A stretch of DNA of 25,469 nt from NCBI GenBank assembly GCA_033557675.1, contig JAWQRM010000261.1:1-25469 (forward strand). Reading direction: 5' to 3'. Made by a program: the position numbers and the translations under genes. Below, piece after piece: positions 8,880 to 18,851 of the stretch (the stretch's first letter is position 1; every line of letters begins with the position of its first letter). The notes under the pieces were generated by a model that was not told the DNA's origin, made no database searches, and saw nothing but the letters and a program-made list of their open reading frames with translations. This stretch comes from Coptodactyla brooksi. Lineage: Eukaryota; Arthropoda; Insecta; Coleoptera; Scarabaeidae.

Positions 8880-10279
8880 TTTGAAAATCATACCAGCGAT
8901 GATACCGACTATGAGACACTCGAAGCAGACTATGATTTTTCAGATAATGACGTAGTACAAACAAATATTGTGGTTCCTGTGCAGTTAGTACAGTCAAAAG
9001 ACAAAATTATATTAACCTTTCTCCCAAAGTGGACAAGCATTTAGTCAAAATATAATAAAAATTACTCCTAGTCCAACTAGGTATGCCATATCCAGAGTGA
9101 TGGATATTCTATCTACCTTTCAAGTTATCGTGAACCCTACGCTTGAAAATATTGTGTTGAAAGTGAGCTATACTGAAGCTCAGAGGGTGTACGGTTGAAA
9201 TTGGGAAGATCTGGATAATATTACAATACGACAAAGAATCTGTGGGATGCACAAACCGGTAGACTATTTTTCGTGCAACGATGTCGTTGGAAGTTTTTTT
9301 TATCGAATGTCACGTGTATTATGTTTTGGCGCTAAGGTAGATTGCCAACAAAGGAGAGCAAATTAGTCCCTATAAGAGAATTGTAGGAGAAATGGATAGA
9401 AATTATGCCTAAATTGCACAATGCGATAGGTGATAATATTACTGGTGACGAACAACTTGTTGGCTTCAGAGGACTGAAGTCAGCAAAATGTGGCATCAAA
9501 ATATGGACTCTTTGTGACAGTAGTAGTTCCTACGAAATGAAAGCTCAAGTTTATACGGGAAAATGTCCGGGTGAAGCACTAGAAAAAAATCGAGAAATGC
9601 GAGTAGTTTTAGACCTAATACCTGAGCTCGGGGGGCAAAATGTTACATGCGATAATTTTTTCACGTCCGAAAAATTAGATGAAATGCTCCTCAAAAGAGA
9701 ACTTATATAATTCTACTTTTTATATTACCAAGGATACCACAATTGTGTCATATGTACCTAAAAAAATAAAAACGTTACTCTCATGAGCACAATGCACTGT
9801 AATAAGGAAGTGAGCAGCAGAGACGACAAGAAGTCACAAATAATACTAAATTATAACTCTACTAAAGGGGCGGTTAATGCGTTAGATCAACGTATTGCAG
9901 CATATAATTGCAAAAGAAAAACCAACCGCTGGCCTATTATTCTGCTCTACAATATACTTGATGTTAGTGCTTATAATGCATTTTTGTTATGGAGAGAAAT
10001 AAATGCAGATTATTATAAAAACGTTTCGTACAAGAGAAAACTATTTCTGGAAGTATTGGGCAACATGATGGTAGCTCCCTATATGATGTCAAGAGAACAT
10101 AAACCTCGAATTCAACAAGCTACTACCGTAATAAAAAAAATCAAGTTCAACGTGGCGAAGTAGCCGTGCCATCTACATCTGGTGCAATCAGTAAAAATAA
10201 AAGAGCACGATGTAATATGTGTAATAAATATTTGTGTAAGGTTCATGTGGTGTATTATTGTCATGAGTGTAATGATTAG
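8880..10279 (+). pseudogene. piggyBac transposase (DDE_Tnp_1_7), broken
   Basis: An acidic N-terminal stretch (YETLEADYDFSDNDVV) is followed by the PGBD-type blocks RYAISRVMDILSTFQ, VYG.NWEDLDNITIR, FYRMSRVLCF, PIREL.EKWIEI and the catalytic domain. The first Asp is in GDEQLVGFRG (GAC 9447-9449) and the second in VTCDNFFTS (GAT 9651-9653). The position of the third Asp, in KGAVNALDQ, is Asn (AAT 9876-9878); the neighbouring Asp of the LDQ triplet is kept. A C-terminal cysteine-rich domain, CNMCNKYLCKVH...YYCHECND, follows at about 10210-10276 after a 1-nt frameshift in the A-run near 10131-10141. Deletions lie near 9215-9260 and 9700-9780. The two clean ORFs are 9405-9710 and 9783-10163. It cannot be active as it stands. 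Confidence 0.88.
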
Positions 10280-10424
10280 GTAATAATTGGATGCACATCG
10301 GAATTTATTTGATATCATCTCTTGTAGTCTTCAGTATATTAATTTCGAGCTATTCTTGACAATGACCACTATGACTTGAAGGACTACAACTGTATAGTAA
10401 AACTAAAGAGGACAGCAGGGTTAA

Positions 10425-10912
10425 TTAAACAGACATAAAAATAATTGCATTCTGCATCTTAAACCGGTTAGCAATGATATGATGTCTTCTAATCTATCAT
10501 GTTAAAAAACATAGTTGCAATGCACCCTATAAAATGTAAATAGGTTTTACGCGAAACGGTTTAAATATAACGTTAATCAGAAATGCCGACAATTGAGAGG
10601 GTATTTTCAACTTTCTCAAGACGATTTTTGCCTGCTTAAGATTGAGAAAATTTTGTTTAACTAAGTTTAATACAGAGACAATATCCATAACGATTAATAA
10701 CATCTTATATCCAAATATCTAATAATATGCAAGAAAACCATAAGGAGTACAAGCAAATTTTAAAGGATTTTTTATCAAAATTAGAGCTTTATTGTAAAAA
10801 TTGGCACCATGTGTTTTATGCAAAGTATTGCCCTTCATTAGCTACTACTTTTTCTCATCGTTCTGGTAGTATACAAATTCCCAGACGAAAAGACAACTCG
10901 TCTACTATCAAA
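10425..10912. other. Interval between piggyBac and the long inverted repeat
   Basis: A 77-codon plus-strand frame from 10727 runs into the repeat at 10913; its composition is not clearly protein-like and I recognise nothing in it. Otherwise the interval is AT-rich non-coding DNA. Confidence 0.35.
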
Positions 10913-11400
10913 GGAACATTCCCAACCCGAAAATTAAAAAAAATCAAACTTTGCGGATAAATAGTCCACCATAGGTCGAGTACAAAACCATATTTAGCAC
11001 CGGCTGAGAAACGGTTTTCAGACGTGAAACCACCCCTCAAAGTTTCAGCAATTTTCGGTTTTTGGCGAATAATTATGTAACGAATGGAGATAAAAATTAG
11101 TGTTGCACCCAGGAATATTTGCCTTCAAAAACTACACCACACGCGTGAAGATTGCAGTCCATAATAATTTGAAAAACTTAGCCCCCTCCCGCCCCCTACG
11201 CAACTGCAGGCTATTTTAACAAACTCTTTACTTTGTGTGAAAGTGCAGTTAAAATAGTTGATACTGCATCTTTTAAACTTTTTAGAAGGACTAGATTTAC
11301 CAAAGAAGAATAATATTTTAATTATCGATGGATCATTAGCGTGTGCATACGTGTGCATATATGTATGTATATGCGAATCAAAAGAAAAGTAAGTTTATCA
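10913..11400 (+). repeat. Long inverted repeat, left copy (pair with 13520-14053)
   Basis: It begins ggaacattcccaacccgaaa. Its reverse complement matches 13520-14053 nearly end to end at roughly 80% identity by eye, including tttttggcgaataatt, cccgccccctacgc and a conserved stretch readable as LEGLDLPKKNNIL. A (TGCATA)-type microsatellite is present at the inner end of both copies. It may be one arm of a long-TIR or fold-back element, or one of two independent insertions of a dispersed repeat. Confidence 0.85.
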
Positions 11401-12647
11401 TTTACTTGCATACAAATCAAAATAATAGATCCTGTTAATATTGTGATAATAAAGCTATTCAAAAAATGTTGGAAGCAAAGGAAACAGTTACATTACACAC
11501 AATGAAATATAAGCATTTGTATTTCACGAAGCTGAAAGCTGATTGGGTGATTACATAGCCATTTTATATCGGCTCAAAAATAGTGAGACGGGTTGACAAC
11601 ACCACTGAAAGGTTCTGTTAGTTTTGGTTTTTGTTAAATAATTATATAACGTATGACGATAGAATACTATTGTTGCATATCGAAGAGATTGTTTTTTAAC
11701 GCTGAAATTGGTCCCATTGCCAGTTAAAAACCCTTCCGTCCATTGCAACTTATTTCAACTTTTCGATCGGAACATCCGTCACAGACGGGTACATTTTATT
11801 TTATTACCGACCCTTATATCAGGACATCTAAGGCTTAATAAATACGTGATAAATGCGAGAGCGCTAAATTTGCATTGCATTTACGTTACATTTCAGACAT
11901 AAATATTGAATATAGGTATTCAAATGAAATAATAAAACAAATTTACGCTTATTGTGTTGTTACGTAAATTATTGATATATTTACAGATAAAACAATTATC
12001 TGTAAATAATTGTATTAACAGGTATGTACAAAATATATGACGCGCACGAACAATAAATGTTCACATAATGAGAGAATTATGAGATTAAGGTTATCACATG
12101 AATATTTCAAATCATAATTAAATCAACACGCGGTCATCCATATATTTGTAATTATAATTCCAGATGTATGTGATAATACATATTGACGGTAGATAAAACT
12201 TGTAGCCTGTTATATACACAGGTACATTCTATATGTCTTTGCAGTTAGCGGACGCTTGCATTCACCAATTGTTACAAATCTACGAAATGGCAGCAATTAA
12301 ATCAGTTAATATTGTACACCTATTAATGCTGACTTGTAACTTCAATTAAAATACACGAACTATACCAACACTTCAAAAACAAGAGTTACACGACATATTC
12401 TGGAATTTTATACCTAGAAGTACGGCAGATTCAAGCTTTGAGATGAAAACCCATATTACCTTGAAATTTTTAAACATAAACCGTCCCTACAATTCCCAAT
12501 ACATTAATGGCTATGAACCACCTACGCTTGGATGAAAAGAGAAGTCATTGAAGAGGAGGAAACACCATGCATGGATGTAGAATGATATTATGTAGGATGA
12601 TATTGATAGTACGCAGTAATAGTGATATAGATACTATTACTATCTAC
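11401..12647. other. Interval between the left long repeat and pogo-like copy 2
   Basis: AT-rich; no gene is recognised. One perfect hairpin at 11978-12008 is listed separately. A weak 9-bp inverted repeat (agtaatagt/actattact) lies at 12615-12641, just before the transposase homology. Confidence 0.4.
11978..12008. repeat. Perfect 13-bp inverted repeat, 5-nt loop
   Basis: Arms 11978-11990 (tatttacagataa) and 11996-12008 around aacaa. Confidence 0.88.
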
Positions 12648-13519
12648 TACAAACAAAATAATGTCGACTATTGGAGGAGTGGGAAAAAATGCCCTCTATC
12701 ATTGTCCACAGTACGCCATCGATTTAAAAATGTGCAGTCCATTTCACAACTATATAGATGGGAAAACTCACTTGTAAAAGGAGGAGCAAGGCAGAAAAAG
12801 ATTTGAAAATATTATATTATGTATTTCATAAATTCGTTGAAACTATGAAAACACATGCCAATGAAAGTGTTCAGCTAGAAGACTTTAAAGCATCATAGAA
12901 GTGGGTATTGCATTTCAAGAGAACACACAGAATCGCATCACGAAAAATTAATAAATTTATCAGCAGATCATATGGGACCAGTACCGAAAAATTGCAGGAA
13001 ATCACAAGCCATTTCACAAATGAAATAAAATCTTATATAGAGAGTTAGTTACATTTAACAGGTACGCTAGCACCTCAAGGTGGTAAACCTGTTAAATCTG
13101 TGGTGCAGTCTGTGTCATCAACCACTCACAGCTGCACCATATTACCATTGATTTCTGCTTCAGGTAAACTTATGTTTCCTCTATATACTGTTTTAAAAGG
13201 AATAGGGGGCAGCTTTGGGCACCGTGTTCGAGAATCTGTATTTCATTCACCGAACGTAGTGGTTAAAGCATCGTCATCTGGAAAATTACTCTCCGAAGTA
13301 TTCACAAATTGGTTTAATGATGAATTTGTACCAAGTATAAGTCGTAGAATTATTTTAATATTAGATTCATGGACTGGCCATTATCCTACTACTTTAAAGT
13401 ATAAAGTTCCATCGAATCAACAGAAGGACATTTTTACCCAATACCTGAAAAACACAGGGATGATTCAACCTCTTGATGTTTACGGTTTCCGAGTATGGAA
13501 GAGTTTTATAAAATCATAA
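12648..13519 (+). pseudogene. pogo-like (DDE_1) transposase remnant, copy 2
   Basis: The N-terminal part reads NVDYWRSGKKCPLSLSTVRHRF and YRWENSLVKGG (helix-turn-helix region), then a second DNA-binding part with FKAS.KWVLHFKRTHRI and INKFISR. From 13024 the frame runs KSYIES, then TLAPQGGKPVKSVVQS and the catalytic core. The second catalytic Asp lies in ILILDSWTGHYP (GAT 13364-13366) and the third in QPLDVYGFRVWKSF (GAT 13475-13477). The roughly 20 residues holding the first Asp, which copy 1 at 682 retains, are deleted between KSYIES and TLAP. The clean ORF is 13100-13519, with earlier stops. Its end coincides with the start of the right long inverted repeat. Confidence 0.8.
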
Positions 13520-14053
13520 ATAAGTAACTTTTCTTTTCATTCTGATATATGCATATGCATATGCATACGTATACGTATTTCATACGTATACGTATGCATT
13601 TCATACGTATACATATGCATACATGTAGATGCCCATCTCCAAATAGAATATTACCTGCCTTTGGCAACTCTAGTCCTTCCAAAAAGTTTAAAAATTGCAG
13701 TATCAACTATTTTAACTGCTCTTACACATAGAATAGGCAGTCTATTAAAATAACCCGCAGTGGCGTAGGGGGCGGGAGTAGGTTAAGTTTTTTAAACAAT
13801 AATGGGGTGCAATTTTCACGCTTGTGATGTACTTTTTGAAGGTGAATATTTCTAGGTACAACATTAATTTTTATTTCCATTCGTTACAGAATTATTCGCC
13901 AAAAACCGAGAATCACTGAAACTTTGAAGGTTGCTTTCACCCCTTCAAACCATTTTCGTGCCGGCGCGAAAAATGGTTTTGTACTCACCTTAGGGTACAG
14001 TACTCTTAAGCAAAGTTTGACTTTTTTTTAATTTTCGGGTTGGGAATGTTCCC
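13520..14053 (-). repeat. Long inverted repeat, right copy (pair with 10913-11400)
   Basis: This is the reverse complement of the left copy, ending gggttgggaatgttcc at 14052-14053. It carries an expanded microsatellite at 13546-13622 built from gcatat and cgtata units. Homology starts immediately after the pogo-like ORF stop and ends exactly where the mariner scrap begins. Confidence 0.85.
13561..13599. repeat. 18-bp inverted repeat, 3-nt loop, within a microsatellite
   Basis: Arms 13561-13578 and 13582-13599 (atgcatacgtatacgtat) around ttc. The units are themselves palindromic simple sequence, so this one is easier to generate by slippage than the others. Confidence 0.85.
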
Positions 14054-14165
14054 TTTATCTACGAATCGATTCATTTTTTGGTATCTTCATAAGAATGGAA
14101 ATGTTGCTCAGCCAGACCATGAGTCATCGATCGAAACAAGTGGTAATCGGAAGGAGCAATATGTC
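14054..14165 (-). pseudogene. mariner (irritans-type) transposase scrap
   Basis: On the minus strand it reads IAPSDYHLFRSMTHGLAEQHF and HSYEDTKK.IDS. (stops shown as dots). This is the C-terminal region of irritans-subfamily mariner transposases, just around the last catalytic aspartate (APSD). It is cut at 14053/14054 where the long inverted repeat begins, so the repeat probably inserted into or recombined with a mariner. Only about 35 codons remain. Confidence 0.72.
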
Positions 14166-14803
14166 AGAGTACTAAAGAAGTATTTGTGAGTTTAATAGAT
14201 TTTTCGGCATCAATAATAAAGAAGATGCTATAAATAGATGTTTAAAAATCGTCCCAGGTACTTGCACCTATCATTTCACCGTTTATTTTATTTAAGAAAT
14301 GTTCATACAATTAAAACTGTATTTTTTTACTTGCAGATGATTTTTACAACATTACATAATGTGTAAAAACGGACTGAGCAATTACAGCATAGTGAGAGTT
14401 GTTCCAAAAAGAATAACCAGATACTGTATTCCTTCCTATATGCATTTTTGTCTTGGTTTGTGGTCTTGTAATTTGCTGTGTATTTATGTTTGCCCCTTTT
14501 TGCTGTACTATTCATTTTTCCACTTGTGCATTCCTATTTTATTTCTGCTTTGACCAGAAAATGGTCCGTGTTTACGTTTACTTATCTATAGCTTATAATT
14601 TTAGTATATGTTAGCATGCACTCCTTTTATTAGCTTGCAATCTCTTTTATGTATAGTTCCAGTATCAGTTCTAGTAAAATTATAGTTCTAGCGAAATTTA
14701 TGTTCCTTTATAGATCTTTTTTTATGCAAAACAGGTAGTGTTGAGATCCATTGAGAAGTCAGTAAGCTTTCCTCCATTTTCAATTGTATTCATATGTTTG
14801 TTA
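14166..14803. other. Unassigned interval
   Basis: No recognised gene. A tract tttttttacttgcag precedes an ATG at 14338 and looks like a splice acceptor, but the frame that follows is not convincing. Short minus-strand frames occur at 14327-14515. Confidence 0.35.
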
Positions 14804-14983
14804 TTCCTTTTCGCCTTCAATTTTAACGTTTACCTTACCAATTGCTAGTTTTACGTCGTAACCCGGTATTGTTTTCTTTGTCCTTTTCACTGTTGGTCCG
14901 TGCATGTTCAATGGTCTGATCTTCCTGTTTTCCATTTTTCCCCATTCCACTATTAAACCAAAACCACAGTTTTTCACTTTACA
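14804..14983 (-). CDS. Coding-like 60-codon block, family not recognised
   Basis: Between a TGA and the TAA at 14801-14803 the minus strand is open for exactly 60 codons of balanced, protein-like composition, for example CGFGLIVEWGKMENRKIRP and TIPGYDVKLAIGKVNVKI. Its composition contrasts with the AT-driven frames around it. No start codon is obvious at its head and stop-riddled sequence follows, so it is probably a fragment of a decayed gene or mobile-element polyprotein. No family assignment is offered. Confidence 0.3.
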
Positions 14984-15193
14984 TCAGATAATTGTCCAAT
15001 TTGATTAATACACCAATTTGTATTAACGTTATCATGCGAAAGAATTACGAGATAAAATTTATAATCAACTTAATTATAAAATACTTTTGCTAAAACCTGT
15101 GATAAATTGAGAGCAATTGCTCTTTTCCATCGAATTCAAACGTCTACCCTGTGTTATTAATAACTGTTAGTAAAGCTTGCCCGATCTGTGAGA

Positions 15194-15300
15194 GATAATT
15201 CACAAATAACCCGGGGATAGTATCGGATGCGAGCGTCGACATTAATTACACAATTTCACTAACATTATTTTGTATTGCGGGTCATTACTGGTGCTAATAC
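15194..15300 (+). repeat. Dispersed repeat, copy 2 (pair with 7742-7853)
   Basis: Same blocks and orientation as copy 1: gataattcacaaataaccc, attaattacacaatttc, taacattattttgtat, then gggtcattactgg and gctaata. Confidence 0.6.
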
Positions 15301-15691
15301 GGCAAATAGGCGTGGAGGCGCCAAAGTGATCCCAGCGTGCTCGGGCACGCTGAAAATTCGACAGAAAAGCGCAATATTCAATTATAGAAATACGTTCCGT
15401 GAATTATATTTGTCCGAGCAAGTATGCCGGTATCCGCCAACGTCCGGTTTTGGTGCCGAATGCTTCGTTGCTTATTTTGACGCAATCGATAAATAAGCGC
15501 GTGGCGCATAGTTTGGTCAGCAGCGTTTTTCTTTCTTTCTTTATCTTTCTCTCTCGAGCGGCACGATTTAATTGCGACTTGATTGAAAGAAATATAGTCT
15601 GTCATATTCATATCCAGGATGCTCTGAGCATAGGACTTTATATTTAAAGTTTTCTAAATTTAGTGATGACAACTCAAGAAACCCTTCTTAA
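15301..15691. other. GC-richer interval and left flank of the TTAA element
   Basis: 15310-15570 is visibly richer in CpG than its surroundings and ends in a pyrimidine tract (ctttctttctttatctttctctctc). Overlapping ORFs in several frames (15275-15496, 15399-15647, 15378-15611) reflect composition; none resembles a known protein. 15685-15691 is the left part of the PLE B target duplication. Confidence 0.35.
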
Positions 15692-15834
15692 GCTGGCAGG
15701 ACCAACTGGGCAGAATCGATTCAGACCTATTGAAATATTTAGTACTTATTTCGTACTAATTTTCCCCATCAATAAGAACTTATGTACCATATGCCGTTTG
15801 GAAAAAAAAACATGGCGCTGCTAGCTTGATGTTA
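15692..15834 (+). repeat. Left TIR of the TTAA element
   Basis: Matches the reverse complement of 18257-18400 from GCTGGCAGGACC to the block acatggcgctgctagctt. The internal ttagtacttatttcgtacta is present in both. Confidence 0.85.
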
Positions 15835-15837
15835 TTA

Positions 15838-15930
15838 TTGTAGTTAAATATATAATAATTCATAGAATTAAAAAATAATACAGAATATTAGAAATAATAA
15901 TAACTAATTTAATGGTGCTATTTGTGGAAT
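15838..15930 (-). pseudogene. ATP8: ATP8 5' part (mitochondrial, in NUMT)
   Basis: From an ATT at 15930-15928 the minus strand reads IPQMAPLN followed by a TAG where a Trp TGA is expected, then LLLFLMFC. IPQMxPxxW is the hallmark N-terminus of ATP synthase subunit 8. The frame decays after about 20 codons and the sequence meets the left TIR near 15835. Confidence 0.75.
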
Positions 15931-15950
15931 TAAAAATTATTCTTTTTAAT

Positions 15951-16018
15951 TTTAGCAGGTGACAAGCACCTAAATTATTTTTAGATGACAAGTTAACGTT
16001 ATTAATTTAACTAATTGT
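15951..16018 (-). pseudogene. trnD: mitochondrial trnD relic (in NUMT)
   Basis: Located between trnK and ATP8 as in insects. The anticodon GTC is read from gac at 15987-15989 within ttaactTGTCatc. The T-arm side is altered, with a repeated cttgtcacct motif, so the 3' boundary is approximate. Confidence 0.6.
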
Positions 16019-16020
16019 TT

Positions 16021-16093
16021 TCATTAGAAGTAATTGCCAAAATTACTATAAGCTGGTTTAAGAGACGAGTACTTGCATTTCAGTCACCTAATG
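16021..16093 (-). pseudogene. trnK: mitochondrial trnK relic (in NUMT)
   Basis: The minus-strand sequence starts cattaggtgactgaaa and ends acttctaatga, so the acceptor arms pair CATTAG with CTAATG. The anticodon CTT is at 16060-16062, the usual insect mitochondrial lysine anticodon. It lies directly downstream of COX2, as in the ancestral order. Confidence 0.82.
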
Positions 16094-16320
16094 GATTTAA
16101 TAAAATACCTATTACTGATATTGTATTTCTTCATTCAATAAAATAGTTATTTGAAATTCTTTCAGTAATCTTTCAATACTTGGTATAAATGTATGATTTT
16201 CCCCACAAATTTCATAGCATTGTCCGAAATTTAATCCTGCTCGATTTAATAAGACTCTAATTTGATTTAACCGCCCTGGTGAGGCATCAATTATCAACAT
16301 CTAATAAATGAAATGTGTTT
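16094..16320 (-). pseudogene. COX2: COX2 C-terminal part (mitochondrial, in NUMT)
   Basis: The minus strand reads [18 protein letters not shown], then [16 protein letters not shown], which are the copper-A region motifs of cytochrome oxidase subunit II (GQCxEICGxNHxFMP with Cys, Glu, His ligands). An open frame of 62 codons spans 16112-16300. The N-terminal part lies at 16405-16725. The 100 or so bases between hold only degraded sequence where about 240 nt are expected, so the middle of the gene is deleted. Confidence 0.88.
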
Positions 16321-16404
16321 AATTGCATTTCATTAGTAGGGATTATATAAAAATAAAATTAAATTTCAGTATTCATATGGCATTTCGTATGTATATTATT
16401 TATA

Positions 16405-16725
16405 TGCTATTCATATGATCAATATCATTAATGATATACTTAATTGAAACTAAAGGATTATTAATTTTATCTAATGAATACAATTGAAGAGATGGTAGAG
16501 CAATAAAAATTAATGTTGCTGCTGGAATAATAGTTCAAATAATTTCAAATGTTTGTCCTTCTAAAAGGAATCGATAATTATACTTATAGAAAAATAAAGT
16601 ACTCATTATATATCTTGCTGTAATTGTAATTATAAGTAAAATTAATAACGATTATGAAAGAAAAATAATTGTTCTATTAATGGAGAAGCAGCATCTTGAA
16701 AGGAAATTCTTTTTCATGTAGCTAT
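16405..16725 (-). pseudogene. COX2: COX2 N-terminal part (mitochondrial, in NUMT)
   Basis: With the mitochondrial code the minus strand starts MATWK (ATA at 16725-16723, TGA for Trp), then FQDAASPLMEQL, YRFLLEGQTFEIIWTIIP and LIFIALPSLQLLY: the N-terminal membrane helices of subunit II. It is immediately downstream of trnL2. A frameshift lies near residue 6. After VSIKYIINDIDH the sequence becomes degenerate. Confidence 0.88.
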
Positions 16726-16792
16726 TTCTAAAAAAAAGGTATAAACTGTATGTGTGAAGCTTAAATTCACTGCACTAATCTGTCATATTAGA
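16726..16792 (-). pseudogene. trnL2: mitochondrial trnL2 (UUR) relic (in NUMT)
   Basis: Starts TCTAATATGACAGATTAG on the minus strand, ends TTTTAGA plus discriminator, and carries the anticodon TAA within gaaTTTAAgcttc. It lies between COX1 and COX2, an arrangement shared by insects and crustaceans. Confidence 0.85.
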
Positions 16793-17926
<1,134 letters not shown>

Positions 17927-18252
17927 TTAAAGTCAGGTACCTTACATTATTTATCGGAGAAAATGCTATATCAGTTCGGGGTAGTTTTCGAAGGAACGGC
18001 GAGGGTACAAAATCTGAAACTCTATATTTTAAGATGCAAATTATGTTGCTTCTAATATATGAGTAACGATTGATTCTGCTTGTGTAAAGGGGTAATTTAC
18101 TCTTAAGTACAATAGATTTGAATTCAATTAGAGTTTGTTCCAAACAATTTGATTCAAAATATTAAGTTTTTTTAATGGTACAAATTAGTACCAAATTCAG
18201 TTCTTTTCATTCTCTTCCTTTGCGTTATTTTTTTCTTTTTTTATGTGGTCGT
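17927..18252. other. Unassigned segment between NUMT and right TIR
   Basis: A 73-codon minus-strand frame at 17922-18143 is open (LPLYTSRINRYSYIRS) but I do not recognise it. It does not look like the mitochondrial sequence that should precede this part of COX1. It may be the interior of the host TIR element. Confidence 0.35.
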
Positions 18253-18274
18253 GCTAGCTTAATATTAAGCTAGC
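18253..18274. repeat. 22-bp perfect palindrome at the inner edge of the right TIR
   Basis: gctagcttaat followed directly by attaagctagc. The left TIR has only the first half (gctagcttgat), so the second half is a fold-back addition. Confidence 0.9.
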
Positions 18275-18400
18275 AGCGCCATGTTTTTCTTTCAAACGTT
18301 ACATGGTACAAGATTCTTGTTGATGACATAAACTAGTACAAAATAAGTACTAAATATTGCAGTAGGTCTGAACCGATTCTGCCCAGTTGGTCCTGCCAGC
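18257..18400 (-). repeat. Right TIR of the TTAA element
   Basis: Reverse complement of 15692-15834 with scattered substitutions; it ends tcctgccagc and abuts TTAA at 18401. Confidence 0.85.
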
Positions 18401-18412
18401 TTAAGAGAGGTT

Positions 18413-18835
18413 TTGGGTGCGATGTATCTTCCCTGCTTGACGAACACTTGTTTACTTCTATTAGTCGACATGTTTCAGCATTGCGCTATTTTCAAGACTG
18501 ATGTCATTTGTGTTGTGTCTTATACAGGTGTTCTTTTTTTTATTATTGCAGGAGTTTTATTGCTTGGAATATAGGATGGGAGTTGTTGTTGACCTAGATG
18601 TTTTTAGGGTTTCTTTGAATATTTCGAGGTACCTGGAAATTTTGTTCTATACTTCCAGGTAGGGGGAAATTCCTGTGTAGATGGTCAGAGTAATTAGAGA
18701 CAAGTTTGTTATTTGTATAAGATTTTATGTGTTCGTTATATATTTCCTTAAGTTTTCTGCCTATTTGTTCGATATATTTCATATCGCATGTGTCACACTT
18801 GATTTTATATATTTCGGATAGCTCCATTGTAGCGG
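18413..18835 (-). pseudogene. Inverted PLE piece: GIY-YIG endonuclease domain and tail
   Basis: An open minus-strand frame (18594-18860) reads MELSEIYKIKCDTCDMKYIE and then QIGRKLKEIYNEHIKSY, the GIY-YIG-like start of the Penelope endonuclease, followed by SDHLHRNFPLPGSIEQNFQV and a C-terminal tail. The remaining bases to 18413 are the 3' non-coding tail (shared cgatgtatctt, ctgcttgacga, tagtcgacatgt). It covers the same region as the forward part at 20108-21610 and preserves the endonuclease frame better than the forward copy does. Confidence 0.78.
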
Positions 18836-18851
18836 TACAAGACCAGACACA

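Larger units (their letters stand above)
8568..10420 (+). mobile_element. piggyBac element, near full length, inactive
   Basis: The termini are CCCTGCTGT (8568-8576) and its reverse complement ACAGCAGGG (10412-10420). The right end is followed by TTAA (10421-10424); the left is preceded by TCAA (8564-8567), a one-base decay of the TTAA target duplication. Just inside the left TIR is a subterminal hairpin, cgtttcgggtc/gacccgaaacg (8578-8604), a common feature of piggyBac ends. At 1853 bp it is somewhat shorter than the usual 2.3-2.5 kb, consistent with internal deletions in the transposase gene. A 25-bp perfect palindrome lies at 8755-8813. Confidence 0.9.

Noticed and set aside
13546..13622. 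CRISPR-like or satellite array
   Set aside because: It is a simple gcatat/cgtata microsatellite without spacers.
14327..14553. Paired ORFs on both strands near a tttttttacttgcag acceptor-like tract
   Set aside because: Cysteine- and phenylalanine-rich translations look like non-coding DNA, and no exon partner is visible.
15275..15647. Overlapping ORFs as a gene
   Set aside because: Three overlapping frames on both strands in a GC-richer patch, none with family features.
17927..18252. Continuation of the mitochondrial segment (tRNA or rRNA)
   Set aside because: I looked for insect mitochondrial rRNA and tRNA landmarks and for COX1 upstream sequence and found none I could support.
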